Assembly: GCA_041504365.1 (NCBI GenBank)
Contig: CP167917.1
Location: 1,674,001-1,738,000 of the forward strand
DNA length: 64,000 bases
Direction of reading: 5' to 3'
DNA from: Dryocola sp. LX212
GTDB taxonomy: Bacteria > Pseudomonadota > Gammaproteobacteria > Enterobacterales > Enterobacteriaceae
The notes below the pieces were generated by a model. That model saw nothing but the letters and a program-made list of their open reading frames with translations, made no database searches and was not told the DNA's origin. Position 1 is the first letter of the stretch; each line of letters opens with the position of its first letter. Shown here piece after piece: positions 17,947 to 26,500 of the stretch. Made by a program: the position numbers and the translations under genes.

Positions 17947-18442
17947 CCTCCTGACGGACAGTGAAAGTATGTCGGCAAAAGCCCGTTTTTTGAAAAAATT
18001 GCAGGATCAACACCCCCGCAGCACGGCCTTTGGCACGAAGGCCGAAGCTGATATCGCGGCCTTTCGCCAGGGAATAAGCCAGCTTCAGGCGTCAATGGAA
18101 ACATGGCTTGCCGGAACAGAAGTGCGCACTGAAACCACAAACACGGCGCTGGTTGAGTTTCTGATTGGCGGTAGCACATTTTCCGTCCCGGGTATCGTCC
18201 TGCACTATCAGCAGCGGAATATCCGCTTTACCCCCATCTTTCTTTACGGCCAGGGCGTGACCGGCTGTGTTGAGGTCTGCCTGAGTACAGCGGGCGATAT
18301 CCGGCCCCTGTACCGCCTGTTTATGCGCAGCGGTGAGGGGGAGGGATGGACCTGTTGTCCGGCGGGAGCGCTGAGCGTAAATCCTGCCCCATTTGATGAA
18401 GAAGCGTTCTTTACGATGATTGCTCCTCTGCTCCCTGAGTAA
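17924..18442 (+). CDS. Uncharacterised T6SS accessory protein
   Basis: A 172-residue predicted cytosolic protein from an ATG at 17924; an internal ATG at 17969 (MSAKARFLKKL) is also plausible, shortening the overlap with tssE to none. No signal peptide or membrane segment and no domain I can name. A conserved-looking beta core is seen in the middle (ALVEFLIGGSTFSVPGIVL). Genes of this kind follow tssE in related enterobacterial clusters, so it is probably part of the system and not cargo. Function unknown. Confidence 0.55.
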   Translation: MTLKPASNLLTDSESMSAKARFLKKLQDQHPRSTAFGTKAEADIAAFRQGISQLQASMETWLAGTEVRTETTNTALVEFLIGGSTFSVPGIVLHYQQRNIRFTPIFLYGQGVTGCVEVCLSTAGDIRPLYRLFMRSGEGEGWTCCPAGALSVNPAPFDEEAFFTMIAPLLPE

Positions 18443-18495
18443 CCCCCGCCTCTGACTTTGACCCTGCTCTTTTTATGCCCACGGACAACCAAAAC

Positions 18496-18822
18496 ATGTA
18501 TGACCAACAACCCCGGCCGGTGAGAACCGGCGGCGATCCGCGTTCACTGCCTGAGTTTCAGGCACTGCGCGATGAGATGAGTAAACTGACGCATCCGGCA
18601 TGCCCGGACGTCGACTGGCATCAGGTGGAAAAGCTGTCGCTCACCCTGTTTGAAATCAACGGCGTGGAGCTGCAGACTTGCGCCTGGTATACCCATGCGC
18701 GCACCCAGCTGGCGCGGGTCAGTGGGATGAACGAGGGGCTTAAAGGGGTTGCCGAAAGGCGACCCCTTTTGCTTTTGGGGCCGCTGAATGCCACCGTTTT
18801 TTCTTCCACAACACTCCGCTAA
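18496..18822 (+). pseudogene. Truncated vasL (TssA-like), island edge
   Basis: The first 80 or so residues (MYDQQPRPV, GGDPRSLPEFQALRDEM, VDWHQVEKLSLTLFE, NGVELQTCAWYTHARTQL) match the ImpA_N-type N-terminus of VasL, a T6SS-associated TssA-like protein that is normally several hundred residues long. The similarity stops after GMNEG, and the rest of the frame runs through a transcription terminator and ends at 18822. A start at 18475 is also open. The C-terminal domain is absent, so this is a broken gene that marks where the T6SS block was joined to unrelated DNA. Confidence 0.7.
18742..18776 (+). terminator. Strong Rho-independent terminator
   Basis: AAAGGGGTTGCC, a GAAA loop, then GGCGACCCCTTTT, followed by GCTTTT. 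The 12-bp stem has one G-T pair. It lies within the out-of-place tail of the truncated vasL and would end the T6SS operon. Confidence 0.85.
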
Positions 18823-18909
18823 CCGCCAGAGAAATATAACAAAAAGTTTAATTTTAAATTTTGAGGCTGCGTCTATAGTTACGCTACTTCTTAACTACTG
18901 GTTAACGTC

Positions 18910-19311
18910 ATGAAAATACTAACGGCTACGATTATCTCGCTACTCAGTTTTAGTGCTTTTGCTGCCCCGGAAGGGACCCTGAGCGTACACATCCTCAACC
19001 AGCAAACCGGCCTCCCTTCAGCGGGGGTTGTGGTGGAACTGGATAAACAGGACAGTGCTTCCTGGCAACATCTTGCAACCTCTAAAACTGATGCGGACGG
19101 CAGAATAAAATCTCTTTACCCGGCCAGCGGTGAGATGGAGCCCGGCATTTATAAGGTGACGTTCAGGGTGGGGGACTACTTTAAGTCTAATGACATGAAA
19201 ACCTTCTTCCCGTCTGTCCCCGTCATTTTCAACGTGACTAAGACGAACGAAAAGCTTCATATCCCTTTGCTCCTGAGCCAGTATGGATATTCAACCTATC
19301 GGGGGAGCTAA
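18910..19311 (+). CDS. hiuH: 5-hydroxyisourate hydrolase, periplasmic (HiuH/UraH)
   Basis: Transthyretin-related enzyme that hydrolyses 5-hydroxyisourate from urate oxidation to OHCU. The 133-residue protein has a signal peptide (LLSFSAFA before APEG), so it acts in the periplasm. Family signatures are LSVHILNQQTGLPSAGV near the mature N-terminus, with the catalytic His in that segment, and the C-terminal YRGS tetrapeptide that closes the active site. No urate oxidase or OHCU decarboxylase gene is nearby. It lies just outside the T6SS truncation point and has its own AT-rich upstream region. Confidence 0.93.
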   Translation: MKILTATIISLLSFSAFAAPEGTLSVHILNQQTGLPSAGVVVELDKQDSASWQHLATSKTDADGRIKSLYPASGEMEPGIYKVTFRVGDYFKSNDMKTFFPSVPVIFNVTKTNEKLHIPLLLSQYGYSTYRGS

Positions 19312-19505
19312 ACCTCTCACTTAGTGCTTGCCTGTCGGCTCCTCCAGCCATGAAGCAAAAGGAGCCAGCTCTGCAACCTGCTCAGCGCGCCCGCCATTTT
19401 TGTCTCGTCCTTAAGTCGGGCTTGCGCAGCTTTTGTTGAATAATTAATCCATATTCATTTTTTATGGTAATCAGGTTAGTACATATGATCGTTAGGTATT
19501 TCTTC
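19312..19505. other. Intergenic region hiuH-araE, left part
   Basis: About 190 bases with a possible hairpin (GGCTCCT at 19337 with AGGAGCC at 19360) after hiuH and an AT-rich stretch (19430-19505). The sequence TTAATCCATA near 19445 carries the TCCATA half of an AraC site but lacks a convincing partner half. No gene seen. Confidence 0.4.
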
Positions 19506-19692
19506 TTAAAATTTAAAATGTTGATGAATGAAATTCGTCCACTCAATAACATCGCTATATGAAACCTGCATCACAAAACGCGGTAGTGCAGCAGTATCAT
19601 CCATCTCTTCGCCTGTTTTTGGCCTGACCCGCCCCGCCGCTAATCTCTTACCGTTAGGAAAACCCATACTTTCCATAAAGGCAGGAGTTGTA
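19506..19692 (-). pseudogene. Protein-like fragment of unknown gene before araE
   Basis: The minus strand upstream of araE is open and reads like the C-terminal end of a real protein: [18 protein letters not shown], then RPKTGEEMDDTAALPRFVM and a terminal WTNFIHQHFKF followed by TAA. Beyond about 19692 the frame continues only as antisense of araE, so the gene is cut there. I do not recognise the family; small acidic or aromatic-rich ends of this type are common in immunity proteins, but this is a guess. It lies between araE and any distal promoter elements. Confidence 0.35.
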
Positions 19693-19694
19693 CC

Positions 19695-21113
19695 ATGTCT
19701 TATGTCAGTCATGCCCCGGTTGTTCAGCAATCGCACGAGCGCAAAGTTCGCCGCATGAATATGTTCGTCTCAGTCTCCGCTGCGGTGGCCGGTCTGCTGT
19801 TCGGACTGGATATTGGCGTGATTGCCGGTGCGCTGCCTTTTTTAACCGATCATTTCTCTTTAACCAGCCGGGCGCAGGAGTGGGTGGTCAGCAGCATGAT
19901 GCTGGGCGCCGCGTTCGGCGCGCTGTTTAACGGCTGGCTATCGCATCGCCTGGGGCGTAAGTACAGCCTGCTGGCCGGGGCGATATTGTTCATTGCCGGT
20001 TCGCTTGGCTCCGCCTTCGCCACAAATCTTGAAGTTCTGCTGTTTGCCCGCGTGATTCTGGGCGTTGCCGTGGGGATCGCTTCTTATACGGCTCCGCTTT
20101 ATCTGTCTGAAATGGCGTCGGAAAAAGTTCGTGGCAAAATGATCAGTATGTATCAGCTGATGGTGACGCTGGGGATCGTGCTGGCCTTCTTGTCCGATAC
20201 CGCGCTGAGCTACAGCGGCAACTGGCGTGCAATGCTTGGTGTGCTGGCGCTTCCGGCCGTAGTGCTGCTGGCGATGGTTATTTTCCTGCCCAACAGCCCG
20301 CGCTGGCTGGCGGCGAAAGGCCAGCATGTTAAGGCCGAAGAAGTGTTACGCATGCTACGCGATACGTCGGAAAAAGCGCGTGAAGAGCTAAACGAGATCC
20401 GCGAAAGCCTGAAGGTGAAGCAGGGCGGCTGGGCATTGTTTAAAAACAACCGTAACGTCAGGCGGGCTGTTTTCCTGGGCATGCTGCTGCAGGCTATGCA
20501 GCAGTTTACCGGTATGAACATCATCATGTATTACGCGCCAAAAATATTCGAAATGGCGGGGTTCAGCTCCACCCACGATCAGATGATGGCGACGGTGGTA
20601 GTCGGATTAACCTTTATGTTTGCAACATTTATTGCTGTCTTCACCGTTGATAAAAACGGTCGCAAACCGGCGCTGAAAATCGGTTTTACCGTTATGGCGC
20701 TTGGCACGCTGGTGCTGGGCTATTGCCTGATGCAGGTCGACAGCGGCGCGGCCTCAACCGGGCTCTCCTGGCTGGCCGTAGGCATGACGATGATGTGTAT
20801 TGCAGGCTATGCGATGAGTGCCGCGCCAGTCGTCTGGATCCTCTGTTCTGAAATCCAGCCGCTGAAATGCCGTGACTTCGGGGTGACCTGCTCCACGACC
20901 ACTAACTGGGTGTCCAACATGATTATCGGCGCTACGTTCCTGACGCTGCTGGATAATTTTGGCGCCGCTTCAACATTTTGGATCTATACCGTGCTAAACC
21001 TTGCGTTCGTCGGTATCACTTACTGGCTAATACCGGAAACCAAAAACGTCACCCTTGAGCATATCGAGAAGAAACTGATGTCGGGTGAGAAGCTTCGTAA
21101 TATTGGGATTTAA
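19695..21113 (+). CDS. araE: Arabinose:H+ symporter AraE
   Basis: Low-affinity L-arabinose importer of the major facilitator superfamily with 12 predicted membrane segments. The 472-residue sequence is colinear with E. coli Ara[48 protein letters not shown], the PESPRWL-type NSPRWL loop, [17 protein letters not shown] in helix 7, and the C-terminal [13 protein letters not shown] ribosome binding site (AGGAG) precedes the ATG at 19695. The gene order around it differs from E. coli. AraC control is expected for the family but no clear AraC site pair is seen. Confidence 0.95.
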   Translation: MSYVSHAPVVQQSHERKVRRMNMFVSVSAAVAGLLFGLDIGVIAGALPFLTDHFSLTSRAQEWVVSSMMLGAAFGALFNGWLSHRLGRKYSLLAGAILFIAGSLGSAFATNLEVLLFARVILGVAVGIASYTAPLYLSEMASEKVRGKMISMYQLMVTLGIVLAFLSDTALSYSGNWRAMLGVLALPAVVLLAMVIFLPNSPRWLAAKGQHVKAEEVLRMLRDTSEKAREELNEIRESLKVKQGGWALFKNNRNVRRAVFLGMLLQAMQQFTGMNIIMYYAPKIFEMAGFSSTHDQMMATVVVGLTFMFATFIAVFTVDKNGRKPALKIGFTVMALGTLVLGYCLMQVDSGAASTGLSWLAVGMTMMCIAGYAMSAAPVVWILCSEIQPLKCRDFGVTCSTTTNWVSNMIIGATFLTLLDNFGAASTFWIYTVLNLAFVGITYWLIPETKNVTLEHIEKKLMSGEKLRNIGI

Positions 21114-21120
21114 ACATCAA

Positions 21121-21136
21121 GCGGGCGATAGCCCGC
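21121..21136. repeat. Small hairpin between convergent genes
   Basis: GCGGGC, GATA loop, GCCCGC between the ends of araE and the convergent dehydrogenase gene. There is no U tract, so it is a weak terminator candidate or an RNA 3'-end stabiliser. Confidence 0.4.
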
Positions 21137-21169
21137 TGATAACATGTGTCTGGTGCATACTATTTGCAG

Positions 21170-21961
21170 TTACCGCTGATAGCGCGGAGCAGGGAGACCG
21201 GTGTTGGCAGCGACAAAAACTTCAAGACGAGCAGCTTCATATTGCTCCCATAATTTCAAATCATGCAGGGGTGGAATGGTAATGCTTTCGCCCCGATCAA
21301 GGCCGGTCAATGCCGCATCGACCAGGTTTTCAGGCGACATGATCGCATTCGCAGGCAGTGAAGCGAGCGGCACGCCGGACGTCTCCCAAATTTCTGTTGC
21401 GGTTGCTGCAGGCAGCACTGCCTGGATCTGCACGTTGCTTCCCGCAACTTCCTCCTGTAATCCTCTCGTAAAGTTCAGCACATAGGCTTTCGTACCGCTG
21501 TATACCGCATTGCCAGCGCCTGAATGCAGGGCGAGAACTGACGAGATATTAATCAGCGTTCCGGCGTTACGCGCCTGAAACTGAGCCAGCGCCGCGAGAC
21601 TAAGGCGGGTCAGGGAGGTAATATTGAGCATAATATCACCCTGGTGCTGCGTGGCGCTGCCGCTGGTAAACGACGCCAGATGCGCGGTTCCGGCATTGTT
21701 CACCAGCACGCTGATGCGAGAGTTTTTCTGCAAAACATCCTCAACCGCGCGGATGCCCGCCTCATTGCCCAAATCGGCGCACAGGAAATTGACAATAACT
21801 TTGTACCTTGACTGCAGCTTGTTCGCCAGCGCCTGCAGGCGCTCTTCGCGGCGGGCAACTAACAGCAAATCGTAGCCGCGAGCGGCGAAACGGTCGGCGT
21901 AGACGGCGCCAATGCCAGATGAGGAGCCGGTGATCACAGCAATCGAGCGGCATGTAGACAT
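21170..21961 (-). CDS. Short-chain dehydrogenase/reductase (SDR), substrate unknown
   Basis: NAD(P)-dependent oxidoreductase of 263 residues. The classical SDR signatures are present: cofactor loop TGSSSGIGAVYA near residue 11, VARREER after the second strand, which suggests NADP(H) through its basic residues, NNAGTAH, the catalytic Ser in NISSVL and YSGTK with catalytic Tyr and Lys. The substrate cannot be told. It is convergent with araE and divergent from the agp upstream region, so it is a single-gene unit, with AGGAGG-like bases before the ATG. Confidence 0.88.
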   Translation of the reverse strand: MSTCRSIAVITGSSSGIGAVYADRFAARGYDLLLVARREERLQALANKLQSRYKVIVNFLCADLGNEAGIRAVEDVLQKNSRISVLVNNAGTAHLASFTSGSATQHQGDIMLNITSLTRLSLAALAQFQARNAGTLINISSVLALHSGAGNAVYSGTKAYVLNFTRGLQEEVAGSNVQIQAVLPAATATEIWETSGVPLASLPANAIMSPENLVDAALTGLDRGESITIPPLHDLKLWEQYEAARLEVFVAANTGLPAPRYQR

Positions 21962-22416
21962 GGGTAAACCTCCTTGTTAAAACAATTAGAAAAAAGTTTA
22001 AAATAAAACCACATAAATAATAGGGTTGCAGTGTTTGCTAAGCAACCTTTTTGCCGGGTGATTTTTAATCAGGAAGTGTTTTTTGGCGCGGCACAGTTCC
22101 CTGCGCTAAGCGTGTTCTTATCTCCAGGGTTTGTGCCAACATTTTACGCAGCGGCTGATGGCGTTTGCTGCCTGACAGCTTGGTGCCGTTTTCTTTGCAG
22201 CCAGGCAGATGTTCAGTGCCCCACTGGGACAGCGTGACCACCACGATTTGCTGGTCCCGTCCCTTTTGGTGCGAACGTGCTCATTTCTCGCTACCGTCCC
22301 TCTCCGGGCACATCTCCATGATCCTCAGCTCAACAGGTGCCTGGCAGCCGATGGACCAATCTGCCGTTTTGCGATCCTGTTACCAGGTATGCACGCGATT
22401 TTCTGTCAGACTCAGG
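21962..22416. other. Intergenic region SDR-agp with a decayed minus-strand frame
   Basis: A gap of about 450 bases upstream of agp. Its left end is AT-rich and should hold the dehydrogenase promoter. On the minus strand from about 22275 down to 22069 the sequence is open for roughly 68 codons without a good start and reads protein-like (QQIVVVTLSQWGTEHLPG, then KRHQPLRKMLAQTLEIRTR), ending in a TAA. It looks like the remains of a lost gene. No family recognised. Confidence 0.35.
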
Positions 22417-22434
22417 TTGTCACATTTCTGTCAT
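22417..22434 (+). promoter_or_regulatory. Pho-box-like sequence before agp
   Basis: TTGTCAC, ATTT, CTGTCAT: two heptamers 11 bases apart that match the PhoB box pattern of CTGTCAT repeats with an AT-rich 4-base spacer. A further CTGTCAG lies at 22403. The box ends only 20 bases before the agp ATG, closer than usual, so a promoter placed the normal way would leave almost no leader. Confidence 0.45.
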
Positions 22435-22454
22435 AACCTTCTGAGGAATTAGGG

Positions 22455-23702
22455 ATGAATAAAAAAATACTCGCCTCGCTGCTGGCGGTGGCCTGCTTTG
22501 CGCCGGGACTGGCGAATGCCGAAGCCGCGCCGGATGGCTATCAGCTAGAACAGGTTTTACTAATGAGCCGCCACAATCTGCGTGCGCCGCTGGCGAATAA
22601 CGGCAGCGTGCTGGAACAGTCCACCGCACAGTCCTGGCCGGCATGGGATGTCCCCGGCGGGCAGCTCACCACGAAAGGCGGTGTGCTGGAGGTTTATATG
22701 GGCCACTATATGCGCGAATGGCTGGCACAGCAGGGGCTGGTGAAGAGCGGGGAATGCCCAACGCCGCAAAGCGTCTACGCCTATGCCAACAGCCTCCAGC
22801 GTACTGTCGCCACCGCGCAGTTCTTTATCACCGGCGCATTCCCCGGCTGTGACATCCCTGTTCATCATCAGGAAAAAATGGGCACCATGGATCCAACGTT
22901 TAACCCGGTCATCACCAATGACTCGCCTGAATTTAAGCAGGCGGCGGTTAAGGCAATGGAAGCCCAGCGCGAGCACTATAAGCTGGACGAAAGCTATAAG
23001 CTGCTGGAACAGGTTACGGCCTTCAGCGATTCGCCAACCTGTAAAGAGAAACAGCAGTGCGACCTGACGGCGGGAAAAGACAAATTTACCGCCAACGCGA
23101 CTGAAGAGCCGGGTGTAAGCGGGCCGCTTAAGGTCGGGAACTCGCTGGTAGACGCTTTTACCCTGCAATATTACGAAGGTTTCCCGCTGGAACAGGTGGC
23201 CTGGGGCCAGATCAAAACGGATAAACAGTGGCAGGTGCTTTCCCGGCTGAAAAACGGCTATCAGGACACGCTGTTTACCTCGCCGCAGGTGGCCCGTGAC
23301 GTTGCGGCACCGCTGGTGAAATATATTCAGAAGGCGCTGGCGGGCAAAGAAACTGCCGGGCCGAAAGTGACGCTGCTGGTGGGACATGATTCGAATATCG
23401 CCTCGCTGCTGACGGCGCTGGACTTTAAGCCTTATCAGCTGCCGGAGCAGAATGAACGCACGCCAATCGGCGGCAAAATTATGTTCCAGCGCTGGCACGA
23501 CAAGAACGCCAATCGTGAGCTGATGAAGGTGGAATATGTTTATCAGAGCAGCGATCAGCTGAGAAAAGGCGAAGTGTTAAGCCTGCAGCAGCCGCCGCAG
23601 CGCGTGACGCTACAGCTCGCCGGTTGCCCAACGGATGCAAATGGTTTTTGTCCGTGGGATAAGTTTACCGAGGTGCTGAACAAGACGGTGGCCGATAAAT
23701 AG
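22455..23702 (+). CDS. agp: Glucose-1-phosphatase Agp, periplasmic
   Basis: Periplasmic histidine acid phosphatase that releases glucose from glucose-1-phosphate and also acts on inositol phosphates. The 415-residue precursor has a signal peptide ending near [10 protein letters not shown]. Active-site motif MSRHNLRAP is the Agp version of RHGXRXP (Asn in place of Gly), and the second His-Asp pair is in [12 protein letters not shown]. The sequence is colinear with E. coli Agp, including [17 protein letters not shown] and [17 protein letters not shown] precedes the ATG. Confidence 0.95.
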   Translation: MNKKILASLLAVACFAPGLANAEAAPDGYQLEQVLLMSRHNLRAPLANNGSVLEQSTAQSWPAWDVPGGQLTTKGGVLEVYMGHYMREWLAQQGLVKSGECPTPQSVYAYANSLQRTVATAQFFITGAFPGCDIPVHHQEKMGTMDPTFNPVITNDSPEFKQAAVKAMEAQREHYKLDESYKLLEQVTAFSDSPTCKEKQQCDLTAGKDKFTANATEEPGVSGPLKVGNSLVDAFTLQYYEGFPLEQVAWGQIKTDKQWQVLSRLKNGYQDTLFTSPQVARDVAAPLVKYIQKALAGKETAGPKVTLLVGHDSNIASLLTALDFKPYQLPEQNERTPIGGKIMFQRWHDKNANRELMKVEYVYQSSDQLRKGEVLSLQQPPQRVTLQLAGCPTDANGFCPWDKFTEVLNKTVADK

Positions 23703-23706
23703 TTTT

Positions 23707-23781
23707 TGTCGGATGGCGCGTTCGCTTATGCGGCCTACGAATGCCAGCGTAGGGTGGATAAGCCGCAGCGTCATCCACCGA
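23707..23781. repeat. REP/BIME-type palindromic repeats
   Basis: Two palindromic units between agp and yccJ: GTCGGATGGCGCGTTCGCTTATG-type and GGGTGGATAAGCCGCAGCGTC-type sequences, the latter closing with CATCCACC. The same family occurs at 32462, 36209, 42345, 43707 and inside apeN. Confidence 0.75.
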
Positions 23782-23788
23782 TAATATG

Positions 23789-23816
23789 AAATCCCCCCGC
23801 CGCTACGGGAGGATTT
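23789..23816. terminator. Candidate bidirectional terminator agp/yccJ
   Basis: AAATCCCCCCG, short loop, CGGGAGGATTTT. An 11-bp stem with one mismatch and T-rich flanks on both strands, between the convergent agp and yccJ genes. Confidence 0.5.
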
Positions 23817-23820
23817 TGCG

Positions 23821-24048
23821 TTAAACGTTCTTCCGCTCGATCGTTTGTTCGCCCCAGAAAAGCGAGTCTTTATCGGTTTTCTCAAACGCCTTTAGCAGTA
23901 CCTCATCGCTGCCTTCCTCCCAGATTTTCTCCGCGAGTTTTTCATCGTATTTAGCCACTTCAAAAATAGCCTCCGCTATTTCAGGAGAGGTGTTACGCAG
24001 ACTTGCCCATTCACCCACGTGATGCGCTTTGTATTCTTGACCAGGCAT
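23821..24048 (-). CDS. yccJ: YccJ family protein
   Basis: Small conserved protein of 75 residues, nearly identical to E. coli YccJ ([49 protein letters not shown]). Its molecular function is unknown. It follows wrbA by 15 bases on the same strand, as in E. coli, where the two are co-expressed in stationary phase; co-transcription here is inferred from the spacing. Confidence 0.95.
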   Translation of the reverse strand: MPGQEYKAHHVGEWASLRNTSPEIAEAIFEVAKYDEKLAEKIWEEGSDEVLLKAFEKTDKDSLFWGEQTIERKNV

Positions 24049-24063
24049 ATGCTCCTCCAGAAA

Positions 24064-24998
<935 letters not shown>

Positions 24999-25027
24999 TT
25001 GACGGAATGCAGAATGATGACTTATTA
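24999..25027 (+). promoter_or_regulatory. Candidate promoter of ymdF
   Basis: TTGACG, 17 bases, TTATTA, ending 24 bases before the ymdF ATG. The hexamers and spacing suit sigma-70 or sigma-S holoenzyme. The leader would be short. Confidence 0.45.
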
Positions 25028-25051
25028 ATTTCACCAATCTGGAGGTTAGAA

Positions 25052-25234
25052 ATGGCAAACCATCGTGGTGGTTCAGGTAATTTCGCTGAAGACCGTGAAA
25101 GAGCATCAGAAGCAGGTCGGAAAGGTGGCCAGCACAGTGGTGGGAACTTTAAAAACGACCCACAGCGCGCATCAGAAGCAGGCCAGAAAGGGGGCAAAAA
25201 CAGCCACGGCAGCGGTAGCGGCAAAAGCAAATAG
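25052..25234 (+). CDS. ymdF: YmdF, KGG-repeat small stress protein
   Basis: A 60-residue hydrophilic protein with repeated Gly-rich motifs (ERASEAGRKGGQHSGGNF and QRASEAGQKGGKNSHG), the KGG or Con-10-like family linked to general stress and desiccation. The start at 25052 has a strong GGAGG 6 bases upstream; a longer frame from 24887 is open but does not look like protein. Position next to wrbA matches E. coli. The molecular role is unknown. Confidence 0.93.
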   Translation: MANHRGGSGNFAEDRERASEAGRKGGQHSGGNFKNDPQRASEAGQKGGKNSHGSGSGKSK

Positions 25235-25291
25235 CCGAAGCTTTAGCAATTAGCCTCCTTGTCCCATAACTTACGGCTAATCGCATGTCCC

Positions 25292-25320
25292 GCCGCCGGT
25301 TCCGTCCGGCGGCTTTTTAT
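25292..25320 (+). terminator. Rho-independent terminator of ymdF
   Basis: GCCGCCGG, TTCCGT loop, CCGGCGGC, then TTTTT. A perfect 8-bp GC stem 57 bases after the ymdF stop. Confidence 0.88.
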
Positions 25321-25408
25321 TGTCTGCCGCTGCAAGCCAGCTTAAACAAGTCGTTGTCAATCCACGCCTTTGCTATGCTTGAGTCAAATTGATTCAAGGA
25401 GAATGCGC

Positions 25409-26053
25409 ATGGGCGCAGGCGCAGTGCAGACAAAACAAACCGGACGGCGTTCGCTGGCCGTAGCCGCCAAGAAGCAGGCCATCCTCGAGGCCGGGCTGGA
25501 GCTTTTTTCCCAGTATGGCATTCACGGCACCAGCATCGAGCGGGTGGCCGAGCGGGCCGAGGTCTCCAAAACCAACCTCCTTTATTACTATCCTTCCAAA
25601 GAAGCGCTGTACGTGGCGGTGCTTAAGCAAATCCTTGATATCTGGCTCGCGCCGCTGCGCGCGTTTCGCGAGGATCTAGAGCCGCTGGTGGCAATAGGCG
25701 AGTACATCCGGCTCAAGCTCGAAGTGTCCCGAGACTTTCCGCAGGCTTCGCGGCTGTTCTGCCTTGAGATGCTCCAGGGGGCGCCGCTGTTAAAAGAAGA
25801 GCTGACCGGCGGCTTAAAAACGCTGGTAGAGGACAAGTCGGAGATTATTGCCGGCTGGGTTGCCAGCGGAAAGCTGGCGAACGTCGATCCGCACCATCTG
25901 ATTTTTATGCTGTGGGCCACAACCCAGCACTACGCGGATTTCGCAAGCCAGGTTGAGGCAGTGACGGGCAGCAATCTCAGCGATGAGGATTTTTTCCGCC
26001 GCACGGTGGAAAACGTGCAGCGGATGATTATTGAAGGGATCCGGGTGCGCTAG
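25409..26053 (+). CDS. rutR: TetR-family regulator RutR
   Basis: Uracil- and thymine-responsive repressor of pyrimidine degradation genes and regulator of nucleotide metabolism in E. coli. The start at 25409 has AAGGAG 7 bases upstream; starts at 25370 and 25403 are open but badly placed. The 214-residue protein has the TetR helix-turn-helix (SIERVAERAEVSKTNLLYYY) and a ligand domain colinear with RutR (LDIWLAPLRAFRED, YIRLKLEVSRDFPQASRLFC, MLWATTQHYADFA). The divergent rutABCDEFG operon found beside it in E. coli is absent; ymdF is next upstream. So the regulator is an orphan here. Confidence 0.92.
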   Translation: MGAGAVQTKQTGRRSLAVAAKKQAILEAGLELFSQYGIHGTSIERVAERAEVSKTNLLYYYPSKEALYVAVLKQILDIWLAPLRAFREDLEPLVAIGEYIRLKLEVSRDFPQASRLFCLEMLQGAPLLKEELTGGLKTLVEDKSEIIAGWVASGKLANVDPHHLIFMLWATTQHYADFASQVEAVTGSNLSDEDFFRRTVENVQRMIIEGIRVR

Positions 26054-26442
26054 CGCGGCGGGAAGACGCAGCTGACATCGCCTTCATCGCAGTGCAGCGT
26101 GCTTTTCAGCAGTTCGGTACGCTCAACGGTTTTATCCGTCATGCACTGGGCATGCACCATCGGAGCGACAGATCCGCCGTCAGCGCCGGAGGATAAAAAG
26201 GCGCAGTCCGCATCGCGGAAGGCAATCCAAGCGTTCTGTGCCGCTTTGAGCTGGGTTTTTTGGGCGTCTGTCGCGAGTTTCATCGCCTGCCCGTAGGTCT
26301 GATTCAGGAGCTCGTCCTGCTTTTTATACTCTTTACCGTAACACTCGTTCAGCCCGGCCTGGGATGTTTCGTTATCGCAGGTGTCGGCCAGCACGTTGGC
26401 GCTAATCAGCAAAGCAGCAATCAGTAAACAAAGGCGTTTCAT
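26050..26442 (-). CDS. LprI/DUF1311 family periplasmic protein
   Basis: A 130-residue secreted protein: signal peptide ending near NVLADTCDNE, then a Cys-rich LprI-type domain (SQAGLNECYGKEYKKQDELL, AWIAFRDADCAF, and a C-terminal CDEGDVSC). Members of this family include a mycobacterial lysozyme inhibitor, but the function of enterobacterial members is not established. It overlaps the end of rutR by 4 bases on the opposite strand and starts 59 bases from the 3' end of putA on the same strand, which suggests its own promoter or read-through from putA is limited. Confidence 0.82.
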   Translation of the reverse strand: MKRLCLLIAALLISANVLADTCDNETSQAGLNECYGKEYKKQDELLNQTYGQAMKLATDAQKTQLKAAQNAWIAFRDADCAFLSSGADGGSVAPMVHAQCMTDKTVERTELLKSTLHCDEGDVSCVFPPR

Positions 26443-26500
26443 TAATAGTCCCTCAAAAAAAATGGCTCCATGAAAGGAGCCATTTCAGCGTAGCGAAAAC

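Noticed and set aside
19440-19470. AraC operator for araE
   Set aside because: Only a TCCATA half is present, over 220 bases from araE, with no matching TAGC half.
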